This document shows positions 10,448 through 21,646 of a stretch of 64,000 nt of DNA, piece by piece (the stretch's first letter is position 1; every line of letters begins with the position of its first letter). The stretch is from positions 1-64,000 of the forward strand of contig CANNZV010001831.1 in the NCBI GenBank assembly GCA_947561585.1, given 5' to 3'. The translations under genes were made by a program, and so were the position numbers. Below the pieces are notes generated by a model. That model did no database searches and was not told where the DNA came from. It worked only from the letters and a program-made list of their open reading frames with translations. This DNA comes from Caprella mutica. Its lineage: Eukaryota > Arthropoda > Malacostraca > Amphipoda > Caprellidae.

Positions 10448-11593
10448 TACAGGCATCCCCCGCTTTAGTTACCAAATCAGAAATCACAACTCAGTTTAGT
10501 TACCAAACTGTATTTAAAGCTAAGCAAAGTAACAAGAAATTTATAATTGTCACTCCTTGATTATGTATCTCATTTTCTATGAGTTATAATGAAAGAAAAT
10601 TTGTTTTAGAATTAGAGTCACATTACTTTAACTGTGGTTAAAGTACTATAGAAGCCTATTATCAAACAGTGTTTGTGACTGTGATGAAAGTTTAAAATAG
10701 TGATTTTATTAAAGGTTTTAAAATCCAACCATAGCCTATAACTCAGTATAGGCGAGTAATTAATAGATACTTAGACTTCTATAATTATTGTGAGTGTTAC
10801 ATTGAACAAACAGCAATTTTATGCTCTATGAAATATTTTTGGAAGAAGGGTATTAAGTTTCAAGTTACTGGTACGTTCTACATTTTCGGACACGTCCGAA
10901 AAGTAAATAAAATAAGTAAAATTATTATGCAACCTCTATTCAAATTGGTATCATGAATACTAATCGAAATAAAAGTTAAATAATGATCAATATAAACAGA
11001 TCTTTACGTGTCCGAAAATATGGCCCTATAATCAACATAAATATATCGATTCGATTGCCTGGAATATCGAATCGATGGATTGTTCCATCGAATCAAGTTG
11101 TGAGTCAGTGGCCACTTGCCAAAATGATATCGCGTCTTGCAGGACGCTAAAATCCTTATTTTTGGGTCACATGACTGGCAATCTATCGTCAGTTTGATGG
11201 AGAAATGATATAACTGAAACAAAATTTAATGGAGAAACGATATAACTGAAACAAAATAAAGTTTTACACCCTCTTCCTTACCGTCCTGCAACACTTCCTC
11301 TCTCTAGAGTAGTTTATCATAACTCTATGTATCGAATAGACAGACCGTTGTTTGTAGGGAGTGCAATAACATGGAACTTACCCTAAAATGGTTCATGTTG
11401 AATTTCTGAACCAATTGCTTCTAATAACCTCATCTGGATTATAATATTGATGTTTTTGATAGTTACCGTGAATTAATCACAAAAAATTGTCTCCATTTTC
11501 AATGTCTACGAACGGTACTTATTTCGAGACATTACTCGAAATAAGTACCACTTCTATTAAAGTGAGGTGTATTTAAAGCGAGGCCTGCCTGTA
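10448..11593. mobile_element. Tc1/mariner-type non-autonomous element, copy 1
   Basis: It starts TACAGGCATCCCCCGCTTTA and ends TAAAGCGAGGCCTGCCTGTA, with TA duplicated on each side (10446-10447 and 11594-11595). Related copies lie at 25148-25841 and, inverted, at 52165-52922. Shared internal blocks include 'aagtaacaagaaat', 'gagttataatgaaagaaaat' and 'tctgaaccaattgcttctaataac'. There is no transposase reading frame; the 72-residue minus-strand ORF at 11004-11222 has no recognisable domain. Confidence 0.72.
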
Positions 11594-12454
11594 TAATAAA
11601 TGAGATTAAATTTAATGTTTAAATAACTGCAATTAAAAAATTATATTGCTTTGAGAACATTTTATTTTAACTGATGTAATCAAAAACAATAATTTACAGT
11701 AGAACTCCTTTATATTGAACTTCAACTAGTTCACTATAGAGTAGCTATAGACTGTAGAAGATTACTTTACTATAGATGGATTTTAGAAGAAAAGCGACAT
11801 TTTCATAGCAGAGCGCATAATATATATATTTTTAAATGAATTCATTATACAACGTAATTCATTTCTCATGAATCTAAATATAAGGATGGTTCACTACACA
11901 CGATTCATCAGGAGCAAATGTTGGTATCAGAAACTTGTGTTAGCAAGTTATTTAGTGATTATCTTGAAAGAGAACGACAGAAGTACAATACTTCAGAAAG
12001 GAAATTTATTAATTGTAATTAATATAGAATAAAACTTGTGAAGAAGGATATTTTGTATTAATCTAATATACCAAATTAAAAACACACTCAACTATCAAAT
12101 GAATTTTTAAATATAACGGTAATCCTGATTAAACTTTAAAATACATCAACGAAATTGGAACTTCAGACTCTTTACACAAATGATAAACAGAAAATTATCA
12201 GAGGCAAGGGAAAAGAAATAATACATGTGTTGAGACCTGTCATGTAAATACTAAATAGTACATCGAATATTTGAAAATAGAATTTTTGAAATGGGCAGTA
12301 AACTCAAAATAATGATTTTATAAAAATTAAAAATACAAATTGCGGTGGGAATAAGCGACCACGTACAACTATCCTTGAAATACTACGTACTATAAATGGA
12401 CTTCAAAAATTTTTGAGAACATGTCCAGCAGTAGCCAGTAAGATATATACAACT
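11594..12454. other. non-coding, with a decayed MITE end
   Basis: 11697-11760 (ACAGTAGAACTCCTTTATA.. and a nearby 'ttcactatagagtag') resembles the termini of the MITEs at 46749-46938 and 51330-51601. Nothing coding is seen. Confidence 0.45.
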
Positions 12455-13350
12455 AGATTGGGCACTCATAGAGTGCATACCTTCGTCATCGCTTATAATT
12501 GATTTTGGTCATCTAATATACCTCAAGTTAAAAGGACCTTGACCTTTGACCCGATTATTCCGAAAATCCAATCAAATGATTCTTGGATAATGACCAATTT
12601 CGTCCTTCAAAGTATCAGGTCATTTGGTTGAATACTTTTTGAGTTATAAATGACATTGATCTAATTTAAAGGTCCTCTCCAGGCTCCGGGAAAAAAATGA
12701 GTTTAAAACATAATATTATAGAACTAAGGTCTACGATCATTATTCTGCAAACCGCATACAATTCTGTTTAGTATATATTTTATAATTTGTTTTTAAAGTT
12801 TTTTAATACTCTGTGAGCAATAATTGAGCGAATCACTAATCTGATGCTCAAGAAGAAGATTGTACACTCTTTGTTTTGATTTCAAATTTGAATTTATAAT
12901 CAAATCATGCGTTTTCGGCCTTTATTTTAGATATTAATTTTTTCCTAAAGTATATAAACGTTTCTATTATAAGTTCATTCAATTTTATACCTTTATACGA
13001 ATATTAAATCGATTTATTAAACCTAATACCTAGTTGACAATCAAAACAAATGGTGTACATTCTTCTTCTTCAGGCTGAAAATTTCTTAAATTAGAAAGTC
13101 GGAAGTAAAGTAGGTTTTGTAGAGTTTTGATTAAAAAAATCTTTAAAAGCATATAAAATTAAAAATATGCTACCAAATTCGATGCGGTTTGCAGCAAAAT
13201 GATGAGAAACATTAGCCTCGTTTAATAAAGCAATAAAAATATTTGCTTGGAGAGGACCTTTAATGGTTACTGGATTACCCACCAAATTTCAAGCAATTCG
13301 GTGGAATACGTTATGAGTTATGCAGATAACAAAATTACAAATGAATTCGA
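12455..13350. repeat. LINE/SINE 3'-end-like repeat interrupted by a TTAA MITE
   Basis: Phrases such as 'gaccttgacctttgacccgat', 'ggttgaatactttttgagttat' and 'gttatgcagataacaa' recur at 34240-34960 and 61400-61745. There they end in (ATAA)n, as expected of a retroposon 3' tail. Here the copy is split by the insertion at 12670-13259. The parent element is not identified. Confidence 0.6.
12670..13259. mobile_element. TTAA-flanked MITE, copy 1 (590 bp)
   Basis: The termini are AGGTCCTCTCCAGGC and the inverted AGGTCCTCTCCAAGC. TTAA is duplicated at 12666-12669 and 13260-13263. A TTAA target duplication is the signature of piggyBac-type elements, but these termini do not match the usual CCYT start, so the superfamily is tentative. 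An internal inverted pair (aagaagaagattgtacact / gtgtacattcttcttctt) is also present. It is about the same length as copy 2 at 14730-15318. Confidence 0.8.
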
Positions 13351-13634
13351 TTAAAAACATAACATTCCGCAATTCATCGAGAATAATTTTCTAATAAAAT
13401 ACAAATGTATCAATTCAATAGGTGCTATAGGCTCGCCAGTACTAGTTAAGCATACAAAATTCAGAAGATAAACACATGTCAGATGAATGAATTCTCATGA
13501 AAAGTAAGTAAATTTTATTAAAAATACTTCAAACTTAGTGAATTTACAGTCACTTTAAATTTACTAAAATAATAAGAAAAGTTTAAAACATAGGTAAGTT
13601 GACTATTTATATATTTACATTTTCACTTATCCAA

Positions 13635-14530
13635 TCAACCAATACATATTCTCTTCCTGCCTCTCAATCTCACTTCATCTAGTTTCTTTAGTACAACAGC
13701 CCCACCTTTACCCCCGCTAGCACCATATGCTGACAGTAACTCTTCCACAAACTCCTTACTGTTTGGATGGGTACTTAGGATTGCTTTCTCTAGCACATGT
13801 AAATCAACTGCCTTCTCTTCAGCCTTTTCATCAACACTACTCAAGCCGAAGTCAATCATTACCAGATCAGATTGATCATACGGTTCAACCAAGAGCATGT
13901 TAGATGTTGTTAAGTCTCCGTGTATGATGTTATTCTGGTGAAGTTTTGAAACATCGTCACCGATCTTACGGGCTAAATTTTGCAACTCGGGTATAATTGT
14001 ATGTCCATTACTTTCACCTGAAGCCTCTTTCATTTGGTCAGCATATTTATAGATATAATTTCGGACAGTGATAGAATTGTCGATGTATTCCATGATTATA
14101 TGTCGATGTTGAAGCTCAACGGCATACACACACGGCGTTCGAACACCAGCCATCCTGGCTTTTACAAGGTTTCGGGCTTCATTTTTCGTTCTCTCTGTAG
14201 AAATTTGCTCATCTACCATAGGATGTCTGTACTTTTTGGAGAACCTAGCAAGGAAAAACATTAAAATTAGTACGGTAGTTAAGTATGTGTTAAACCCTTT
14301 ACCTACTGTCAGTACTTCTGAAAATCAGGAGATTCATTTTGAAATGAGCTAGCAACCTCGAAAGTAAGTTTTGAAATGTCAAGTGAATATGTATTGAATA
14401 TTTCTTACGAATATTCATTCAGTTTTGAAATTAACACTAACCTGTGTTTGATGATCGCTTTTTCTCCATCGACCTCTCCTAAATATACCTTTGCCTCGGC
14501 ACCTTGGAATAATAATTCACCTCTCCTCAT
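13635..14530 (-). CDS. TP53RK: TP53RK / Bud32 (PRPK), KEOPS kinase subunit
   Basis: Two coding exons, 14530..14442 and 14244..13635, join in phase (AAA CAC AG|G TTC) to give 232 residues; the human protein is 253. It is the atypical small kinase/ATPase of the KEOPS complex, which makes N6-threonylcarbamoyladenosine (t6A) on ANN-decoding tRNAs. Visible motifs are FQGAEAKVY near 8-16, the ATP-site lysine in AIIKHR (K28), the catalytic HGDLTTSNML (D140), the metal-binding IDFGLS (D161), STHPN, and the conserved C-terminal tail RLRGRKR. Splice sites are consensus-like (CAG|GTTAGT, TTGCTAG|G). An AATAAA lies about 115 nt past the stop (13520-13515). It lies directly downstream of TPRKB on the same strand. 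All key residues are present, so it should be functional. Confidence 0.96.
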
Positions 14531-14600
14531 GATAAGTAAATGAGGTAATGAATAATACTATATAAATTTTAATGTTCTGCAGAAATAAAATAGGATATGA
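14531..14600 (-). promoter_or_regulatory. TP53RK 5' UTR with a strong 3' splice site
   Basis: On the minus strand, CCTATTTTATTTCTGCAG ends at 14577, leaving 46 nt before the TP53RK ATG. This is a good pyrimidine-rich acceptor, so the first coding exon probably has a spliced leader. The donor exon is not identified. One candidate is the GTGAGT overlapping the TPRKB stop codon (about 17292-17287). Confidence 0.5.
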
Positions 14601-14729
14601 AAAAAACATAAACAATAAAGTAGGGAAAATTAATTTGGTAGGCTAACAAGGTAATAAAAACATTATTCAAAATATATAAATAGGTTTTAGGCTAATTTTT
14701 TTTCTAAATTTCAGTAGCTAGTGGTTTAA

Positions 14730-15318
14730 AGGTCCTCTCCAGGCTCCGGGAAAAAAATGAGTTTATAACATAATATTATAGAATTAAGGTCTACGATCAT
14801 TATTCTGCAAACCGCATACAATTCGGTTCAGTACATATTTCATAATTTGTTTTTAAAGTTTTTTAATACTCTGTGAGCAACAATGGAGCGAATCACTAAT
14901 CTGATGCTCAAGAAGAAGATTGTACACTCTTTGTTTTGATTACAAATTTAAATTAAAAAAAAACTATGCGTTTTCAGCCTATATTTTATATATTAATTGT
15001 TTCCTAAAGTATATAAGCGTTTCTATAATAAGTTTATTCAATTTTATACCTTTACACGAATATTAAATGGATTTATTAAACCTAATACCTAGTTGACAAT
15101 CATAACAAATGGTGTACATTCTTTTTCTTCAGGCTGAAAATTTCTTAAATTAGTAAGTCGGAAGTAGAATAGGTTTTGTACAGTTTAGATTATAAAAATC
15201 TTTAAAAGCATATAAAACTAAAAATATGCTACCAAATTCGATGCGGTTTGCAGCAAAATGATATGAAACATTAGCCTCGTTGAATAAAGCAATAAAAATA
15301 TTTGCTTGGAGGGGACCT
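14730..15318. mobile_element. TTAA-flanked MITE, copy 2 (589 bp)
   Basis: It has the same termini (AGGTCCTCTCCAGG) and interior as 12670-13259, with TTAA at 14726-14729 and 15319-15322. It lies in the spacer between TPRKB and TP53RK. The short minus-strand ORF at 15150-15347 comes from the terminal repeat and is not a gene. Confidence 0.82.
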
Positions 15319-15349
15319 TTAACGTCTGCTTCGGAACCAAAGGCCAAAT

Positions 15350-15770
15350 CGCTGTAGTCAAAAGGAAATTAAAAAAAAGGACTGGAAGATGCAGTCAGAA
15401 AGGAAAGTGACACCATGAACAAAATCATCCAATACCGAAGGTGATAAGCTCATGTATGCAGAAAAGCTACACTGTGAATGCAGTCACTTACCAAGGAATG
15501 TGATGAAAATTGACGTGCACCGGTGACTGCATTCAAGGATAAATGAAAGAAATGAAGAGGCGATAGTAAATGAAGTTGAGTCTAACTAAGATCTCATAGT
15601 TGAGGAGCATAACTCTAGCACAATCTACTAAAACTGCAAGTAGCGTTAGAAAAATTATATAAACATGAAAAAAACTCAATTTATAAACTCGGGGCCCAAG
15701 GGACGCCACCCCCCTTCTCTTCCATTCACCACAGACAGTTTCAGGATAGAGCCCCTGGGGCATATTTTTA
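15350..15770 (-). repeat. interspersed repeat shared with 45950-46440
   Basis: In reverse complement, this matches 45950-46440 over most of its length: 'ccaggggctctatcctgaaactg', 'gaagggggtggcgtccc', 'gttttagtagattgtgctag', 'gtgactgcattcac', 'cactttcctttctgac'. A partial third copy is at about 40870-41010. It is a dispersed element of about 450 bp of unknown class with no coding potential. Confidence 0.6.
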
Positions 15771-16179
15771 TATAGATAAAATAAATAATATATCCACAGT
15801 ACTTTAAATATGGGGTTACAAGACTTTAAAATATACATTCAGATTAGTAGGATTTAATTAAAAAGTTACTTAAAGGGCTGCAATTTAACCGTGTAATCGC
15901 TGTTCAATTAAGAGTGTTCAGAGAGATCTCTTTTCCTGATAAAAATAATATTATTGTCATGTAAAAAATAATTCATAAATGTTCGCAGTAGAATTAACGT
16001 AAATATAGTAGCCAATTTAAAATTGTTCGTACAGAATATCCCAAATATCTTCCATATTCTGCAGATTATGAACGTCACCATAATAGGAGCCATGTTTGAA
16101 AAGACAGACAAAGCGCCAGTTAGCTGTACTTTATAAGAATAAAATTAAAATATTGTGGAGTTCTCTAGGTTAAATTGTT

Positions 16180-16598
16180 GTCTTGCTTGGTAGGATCAAC
16201 AGCAAAGATTACCTGAAAATTTTAGACGACCATGTGAATCCAATGTGCCAAACTCAGTTTCTTGAAGGTGCCTGATCTTCCAAGATGATAATGCTCCGAA
16301 TTCCAATTCACATTGCTTATATCATTAACAATGGGTATGAAGAGCATGGAATTGAGCTGATCATATTAAATGGCCCCTCAATCTCTGTATCTGAATATCA
16401 TTGAGCATTTGTGGTGTATACTTAAGCGACAAATTTGGAATCACAACCCTCCCATCTGGAGCAGATTTCGATGGAAGAAGTCAATAAGCTTTAGAATTCC
16501 ATTACGAGAAATATTGAAGGCTAAAGAGGATCCAACTCTCTATTAAATGAAGTTCTCCAAATTTAACAATGTTCCAATTATTCTGCCCAACTCCTGTA
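16180..16598 (+). pseudogene. Tc1-like transposase relic
   Basis: Broken frames read like the C-terminal half of a DD34E transposase: 'YLKILDDHVNPMCQTQFLEG', then QDDNAP (about 16281-16298) and NIIEHLW (about 16394-16414). These fit the second aspartate and the glutamate of the catalytic triad, separated by at least one frameshift. The right terminus is intact: on the minus strand it begins TACAGGAGTTGGGCAGAATA and is flanked by TA at 16599-16600. The left half is missing. It is dead. Confidence 0.82.
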
Positions 16599-17151
16599 TA
16601 GATTACTCTAAACAGAGTAAATAAACCCAACAATTAATAGGGAAGTGAATGATTATAACGTTTTAATCTGCAGCAGAAAGGCCGGTACCTATTTTAATTA
16701 ATGGACAAGTTTCTGACTGGAATCAGTTCTCCTGCTTTAATAACCATTGTTAACATAATAAATTTGAAATAGAATTAATTTTCTTTCAGACCTAGAAAAT
16801 ATCCTTATTTGGTTGTGTTAGATCTACCAGACTTTGTGATTAGCAGGAAAAAGAACATTTGAGACAAGTATAAAATATAATCCTGCACGACTTTAGCTAT
16901 CAACTCATACTAAATCAATCTCCTTTACTATTAAAATGAAAATTATGATTTGAATTAGTACTGTGACTAGATGGAAACATTTAACTAATTATTTTATCAA
17001 ACCTATTCATTAAACTGTAATTTCAGTTGATGCTTTGGAAAGAGCTGTGATTTTGTCTCAATTGGCAAATCACAGAAATTTCAGAAGAAAACTCGAAATA
17101 AAGTTATAGCTAATTAAAAAATGTTAGAAAAATTACTTATTTCGGTTTAAT

Positions 17152-17157
17152 TTTATT
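17152..17157 (-). terminator. candidate TPRKB polyadenylation signal
   Basis: AATAAA on the minus strand, 132 nt beyond the TPRKB stop. It would end a monocistronic TPRKB mRNA. It is a single hexamer match, so its use is inferred. Confidence 0.4.
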
Positions 17158-17288
17158 CAAGTTTTTGTAAACATGCATTCCATACATCAATAAGAAAGAA
17201 GCTTCTCAATTAAAATATAGCTAAAACATACCAATTATTTTATAAAATATAGGAAAGTAAAACCTCATAATAAAATAACAATTTGTAC

Positions 17289-18810
17289 TCACAAGTAATC
17301 TCTGATGGCTACTCTAGAACGACAGGATTCAGTTAAAGAAGATTTACGTCCTTCTGCCTCTGTAATCTTGAATATTTTATGAATAGCTTTAATATCTATA
17401 AATTTATCAAGATCATCAATAGCTGTTCGTTCCCCTTTGATAAAATTTTTAACATCATTAAAGTTACGCAGATAAACATGACTCTCGTTTATAGAATCTA
17501 AACTATCAGTCTTTGGAATTTTGTCGTATGTTACAGCTATCACACTAGTTTCCTCATTCTTAACTCCAAACTGAGTTAGTGCCAATCCTATATTCACATG
17601 TGGGGCTAAATTGTATAATATTTCAGTGTATAGGCTGCGTGTCTTTAGAGCATTGCTGTGATAAGAAGTTACTGCAGAAAGACAGGCAAAAGAGATGCAT
17701 TTAGCTCCAGCTATCTGAAAAAATTAAAATTAAAAAAATCACAAATCTGAAAGTAGCTAACAATCATATGTAAAAGAGTGAGCAATTCTATAGTAGTTTC
17801 ACAATTGTTACATACACATTACAAGAATTTTTTTCAATGCTGAAATGAATTTGAGTCTTTCATAAAATAGGATCTAAAATAACTCATATTTAACTTTAAA
17901 ATATTTTCTCAAAAAGATAAAGTTGATGTGAAAATTCTTATTTACCTTTATAAATGAATATTAAAATTTATTTATTAAAAATAATCAGCTGGAATATAAC
18001 AATGAAGTACTAGATTTTTGGAATAGCTAACAAATATTCTAGCAATATACATTGTATCTTGAAGATGTATTTTGAGCAGAATCTCTCCTTCACCTAAAAA
18101 TATTCATAAAAATCTATAACACTACCTTCTCCATTAAAAATAGTTTCATAGCAATTCAGTCAATATACTTTTTAAGCGTGATATAATTATATATTATACA
18201 ATACATTTCTGCAGTTATTCTGTTAAACAAATATGCTATTTCTAACTTAAAAAATCCACTAGTAGGTATATAACTACGGCTTCCTATTCCTCAACATTAT
18301 ATAGCTAATTAGCTATAAAATAAAAGAATCATTTGAAGAAAGTTAAAATGGCTCTCTACTATCCCAAAGCAAAATCACTAAACCTTTTGAATGAAGTTGA
18401 TAGTTAATGAATAAAACAACAATAATCGATCAAATATTATGCATCTACTTTTTATTAGCTAATAATCACAAAGAATAAGTCAACAATTATTGGTTTCATT
18501 ATTCATTTTTTACCAATTTTGGAGAGAGAAGAGAGACCTCAATAGTTCCTTTCATTGCCTCTGCTTTGATTTCTTCAATGTTGGTAACTTTTGAGAAGAG
18601 CTGTATTGAAAAGCCATCTGCAATCAATAAAATGATTAGTTCCAATCACTCCAAATCAATTAATAGTTAGAATATCAATATGAAAGTTCAATTTTGCAGA
18701 TTAAGATACTCACCATAATTTTTTTCTTGGGGATTTGACATCAAAAAGAGAGTAGAGAAAGGATTCTCTCTATTCTTACGATTGGGAGACAAAACACTTA
18801 TCTCAGCCAT
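17289..18810 (-). CDS. TPRKB: TPRKB / Cgi121, KEOPS regulatory subunit
   Basis: Three exons, 18810..18714, 18617..18514 and 17714..17289, join in phase to 208 residues. The protein binds and regulates the Bud32/TP53RK kinase and helps recruit tRNA within KEOPS. Family-like segments are QLFSKVTNIEEIKAEAMKGT (exon 2), then AGAKCISFACLSAV..LKTRSLYTEILYNLAPHVNIGLAL split across exon 3, and the C-terminal CRSRVAIRDYL. The family is about 175 residues, so the extra N-terminal residues in exon 1 (MAEISVLSPNRKNRENPF..) are a lineage-specific extension or a mis-chosen start. Donors are GTGAGT and GTAAAA; acceptors end GATTGCAG and TTTTTCAG. The stop codon lies within a GTGAGT. The next gene on the strand is its partner TP53RK. 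Confidence 0.9.
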
Positions 18811-19283
18811 TGCAGAGTTAATTTGGATTTAGAGCAAAATTGATAAATTAATGTAAACTTGTCCAACACCTGAAGATAAAAAAATTAAAAATAATTTATT
18901 TCATTCAAATGGTAATATATCTATTCCATATATCTAACAAAAATTTAATCATGCAATTTAATTGATCATTCACTTATGCCTGGCTACCTAGTTAGCTAGC
19001 TACTGTTTATAATAGGTGACAATATATTTTTGCAAGATTTTAGAGACTATTTCCTATCCATTACATGTAATTAATGGAGAATGATTAAAAAATCTTTGGA
19101 GATAAGTTGTCCTTGAAAAAACATCTTGGAGATAGATTTCACACACTGTGCTGCCTGTGCATACTGGTATTTGATTGCAGTACCTACCTTTCTACCTGTC
19201 TGCATTTAAGGATAAATCTAAATTCCACCAACATGTTGGTGGAAATCTTCTTTCTATGAAAATAAAATTCTAGCAAAGTCGCC
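18811..19283. other. intergenic, upstream of TPRKB
   Basis: AT-rich, with no coding signal. 19150-19260 contains a family-D-like fragment ('ccaccaacatgttggtgg'). Confidence 0.4.
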
Positions 19284-20600
19284 AGGTAACCAGCTAATAA
19301 AGAATGTCTAAACTCGCCATTTTAATGGCAAGTTTGTGACAGTTATTTTGAGCCTTTCAATCACAAATGGCGAGAAATATCTAATTTTCTCCTATGCTAC
19401 ATACAATGTTATTTTGGAGAAAATTTATGGTAATTTGATCATTTTGGAGAGAAATTTGGTTATTTTTGGAGAGACAAATAGAGAGTTTATGAGACATAGA
19501 GACATACTATTTTACTTGTCCAGGTAATAATGCATGTCCAAAGTCGCTAGGATTTGAAGCATGTCCAAAGTCGCCATTTTAATGGCGAGTTTGTGGCTGT
19601 TATTTTGAACCCTTCAATTGCAAATGGAGAGAAACCAGTCTGCAGAACATTGGACATTGTCACATTTTCTGTGGGAACAACTGTTAATTTCCTCCTATAT
19701 ATTGACCTGAGTGGAAAACTCAAATTCTAACAGTTACTCATAAATACTCAACCACGGAGCTTATCAATGATTAACTCTGCTTAGTACCAGTAAAGCATGC
19801 TGAGTTAATTTTTTTTCAAATATTATGAAGTATATAACTGATTTTTACATAGTTATAAGAAATAATGTGTAGTTTCTGCAGAGTTGTCTTCAGGATGAAT
19901 TCTCACATAGTTGATTTTGAATACCTAACAGAGTTACTAATCATAGTCAATCAGAAGAGAGTTAATTTTCCTCCCTGGTAACATGTATTTTACTGAGAAC
20001 AGAAGCCAAAATAGAGGATTTCTTGGAGAACAGTTTAGCAGTTCCTGCAGTCTGGGCGAGAAATATCTAATTTTCTCCTATGCTACAATGTTCTTTTGGA
20101 GAAAATTTATGATAATTTGATCATTTTGTAGAGAAATTTGGTAAATTTTGGAGAGACAAATGGAGAGTTAATGAACCATATTATTTTACTTGGCAAAGTC
20201 GGTGGATTGTTATCTATTTATTAATTATTCCCATGTCACCATTAACTTTCAGTGGAAAATGTTGGTGGATCCTAAGCCAAATTAAAATTATTAAAATTTA
20301 TGATGGATTTTTCCAGTGTGCAGAAACTGGTAAAGTGTACTGTGTTTGTAGATATCTCTTATAATCTTATTCTGTTTGTAGCAAAATTAATTTAGATATA
20401 GGGATTTATTGATTTATTTTATTCAGAAGTGTTAGTAGCAAAATTAATGTAAATAATTGTTCGGAGAGATTATCCCAAATATCTCCCATTTTCTGCAGAC
20501 TGGGATTTTTTCAGATTTTTGAAAAAGTCAGTGGAATTTTGTGCACCAAATACAGACTGGATTCCAGTCTGCAAACAATGCACAATCAGTCTCTGGATAT
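19284..20600. mobile_element. MITE nest (partial family E, D and C-like copies)
   Basis: 19285-19520 and 20045-20195 are family-E relatives (compare 1568-1794). 20200-20330 and 20500-20558 are the two halves of a family-D copy, split at GGATTTTT by an insertion of about 185 bp. That insertion begins CCAGTGTGCAG and ends CTGCAGACTGG (about 20322-20499). CCAGTCTG/CAGACTGG boundaries recur at 19636, 20046, 20496 and 20551-20566. It is non-coding. Confidence 0.65.
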
Positions 20601-20640
20601 TTAATTTTTGTGGCAATTTCTCTCCAGAGATTTTCTAATT

Positions 20641-20770
20641 TCTCTCCAAATGGCCAAAAAATTCAAAATTCTCTCCAAATGGCCAAAAAATTCAAAATTC
20701 TCTCCAAATGGCCAAAAAATTCAAAATTCTCTCCAAATGGCCAAAAAATTCAAAATTCTCTCCACCAATT
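20641..20770. repeat. 29-bp tandem repeat, about 4 copies
   Basis: The unit 'tctctccaaatggccaaaaaattcaaaat' recurs at 20641, 20670, 20699 and 20728 almost without change. It is a young short array inside MITE-derived sequence. Confidence 0.85.
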
Positions 20771-21646
20771 ATATGTAAACATAGGAATTAAATAGATATT
20801 TAACGCCGGATAACTCAGGAGACTAATTTCAAAGCCTTAATAATTGCCAGATAAACTTCACACAACTTCATGCACCTTTTACAGACTGGACTGGATTCAG
20901 CAGACTGGTCTGAGCTTTCTCTTGCAGTTTCAGTTAGCCTGCCTCTGAAAGAGAGACTGAAACAATACAGAAATATGGAATTTTGATCCAAAATTTTACA
21001 AAAAGTCTGAGCCAACTCAGCCAAGCTAATTTTGGCTCATTTTTTAAGATATCAAGTTAAAATTAAGGGTACATAGAATCAACAAAACCGACCAAATCGG
21101 ACAGATTGATTGAAGACCAAAACGGACAGATTGGGGTCCAAAACGGACAGATTGGGTCCAAAACGGACCGAATAACTTCTCAGTTTCTCTAACCCTGAAA
21201 TTTGTTTGATGATTCGCATATTATTATTAATTTACTATTAGCAAATTATTATTTTTTTTAATAATGGTGGCTTCTTGTGCGATGTGATACCTCTTTGTAG
21301 TTTGTAGTAATATTTGATTTTATATTTTAAACATTAAACTATTTTTAAATAAAGCAATTTAATGGAAAAATAAATGCAGTAGAATGATTTGACTGGACTT
21401 ATGATGAAACGTCCTACAGGAGTGCCGATGCAATCAGGCATGTCTCCTGGACAATTTCTGAAGTCTGAAGCTATTGTTTTTTTTTTCAACATAAGTAGGT
21501 AGCTATTATCAGTTAAATAACTCATTCTAAATATTATTATTTTTCTCCAATGTATAGTACTAACTATTTGAGTGTTTTTTATGAACTACTTAGCTCCGTT
21601 TCGGCCCAATTTTATGGGGTAACTATTGTTAACTTTCAGTCTTAGA

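Noticed and set aside
13635..18810. A single fused TPRKB-TP53RK protein
   Set aside because: Both the normal reading and the hypothetical read-through splice meet a stop codon before the TP53RK ATG, so only a dicistronic message remains possible.
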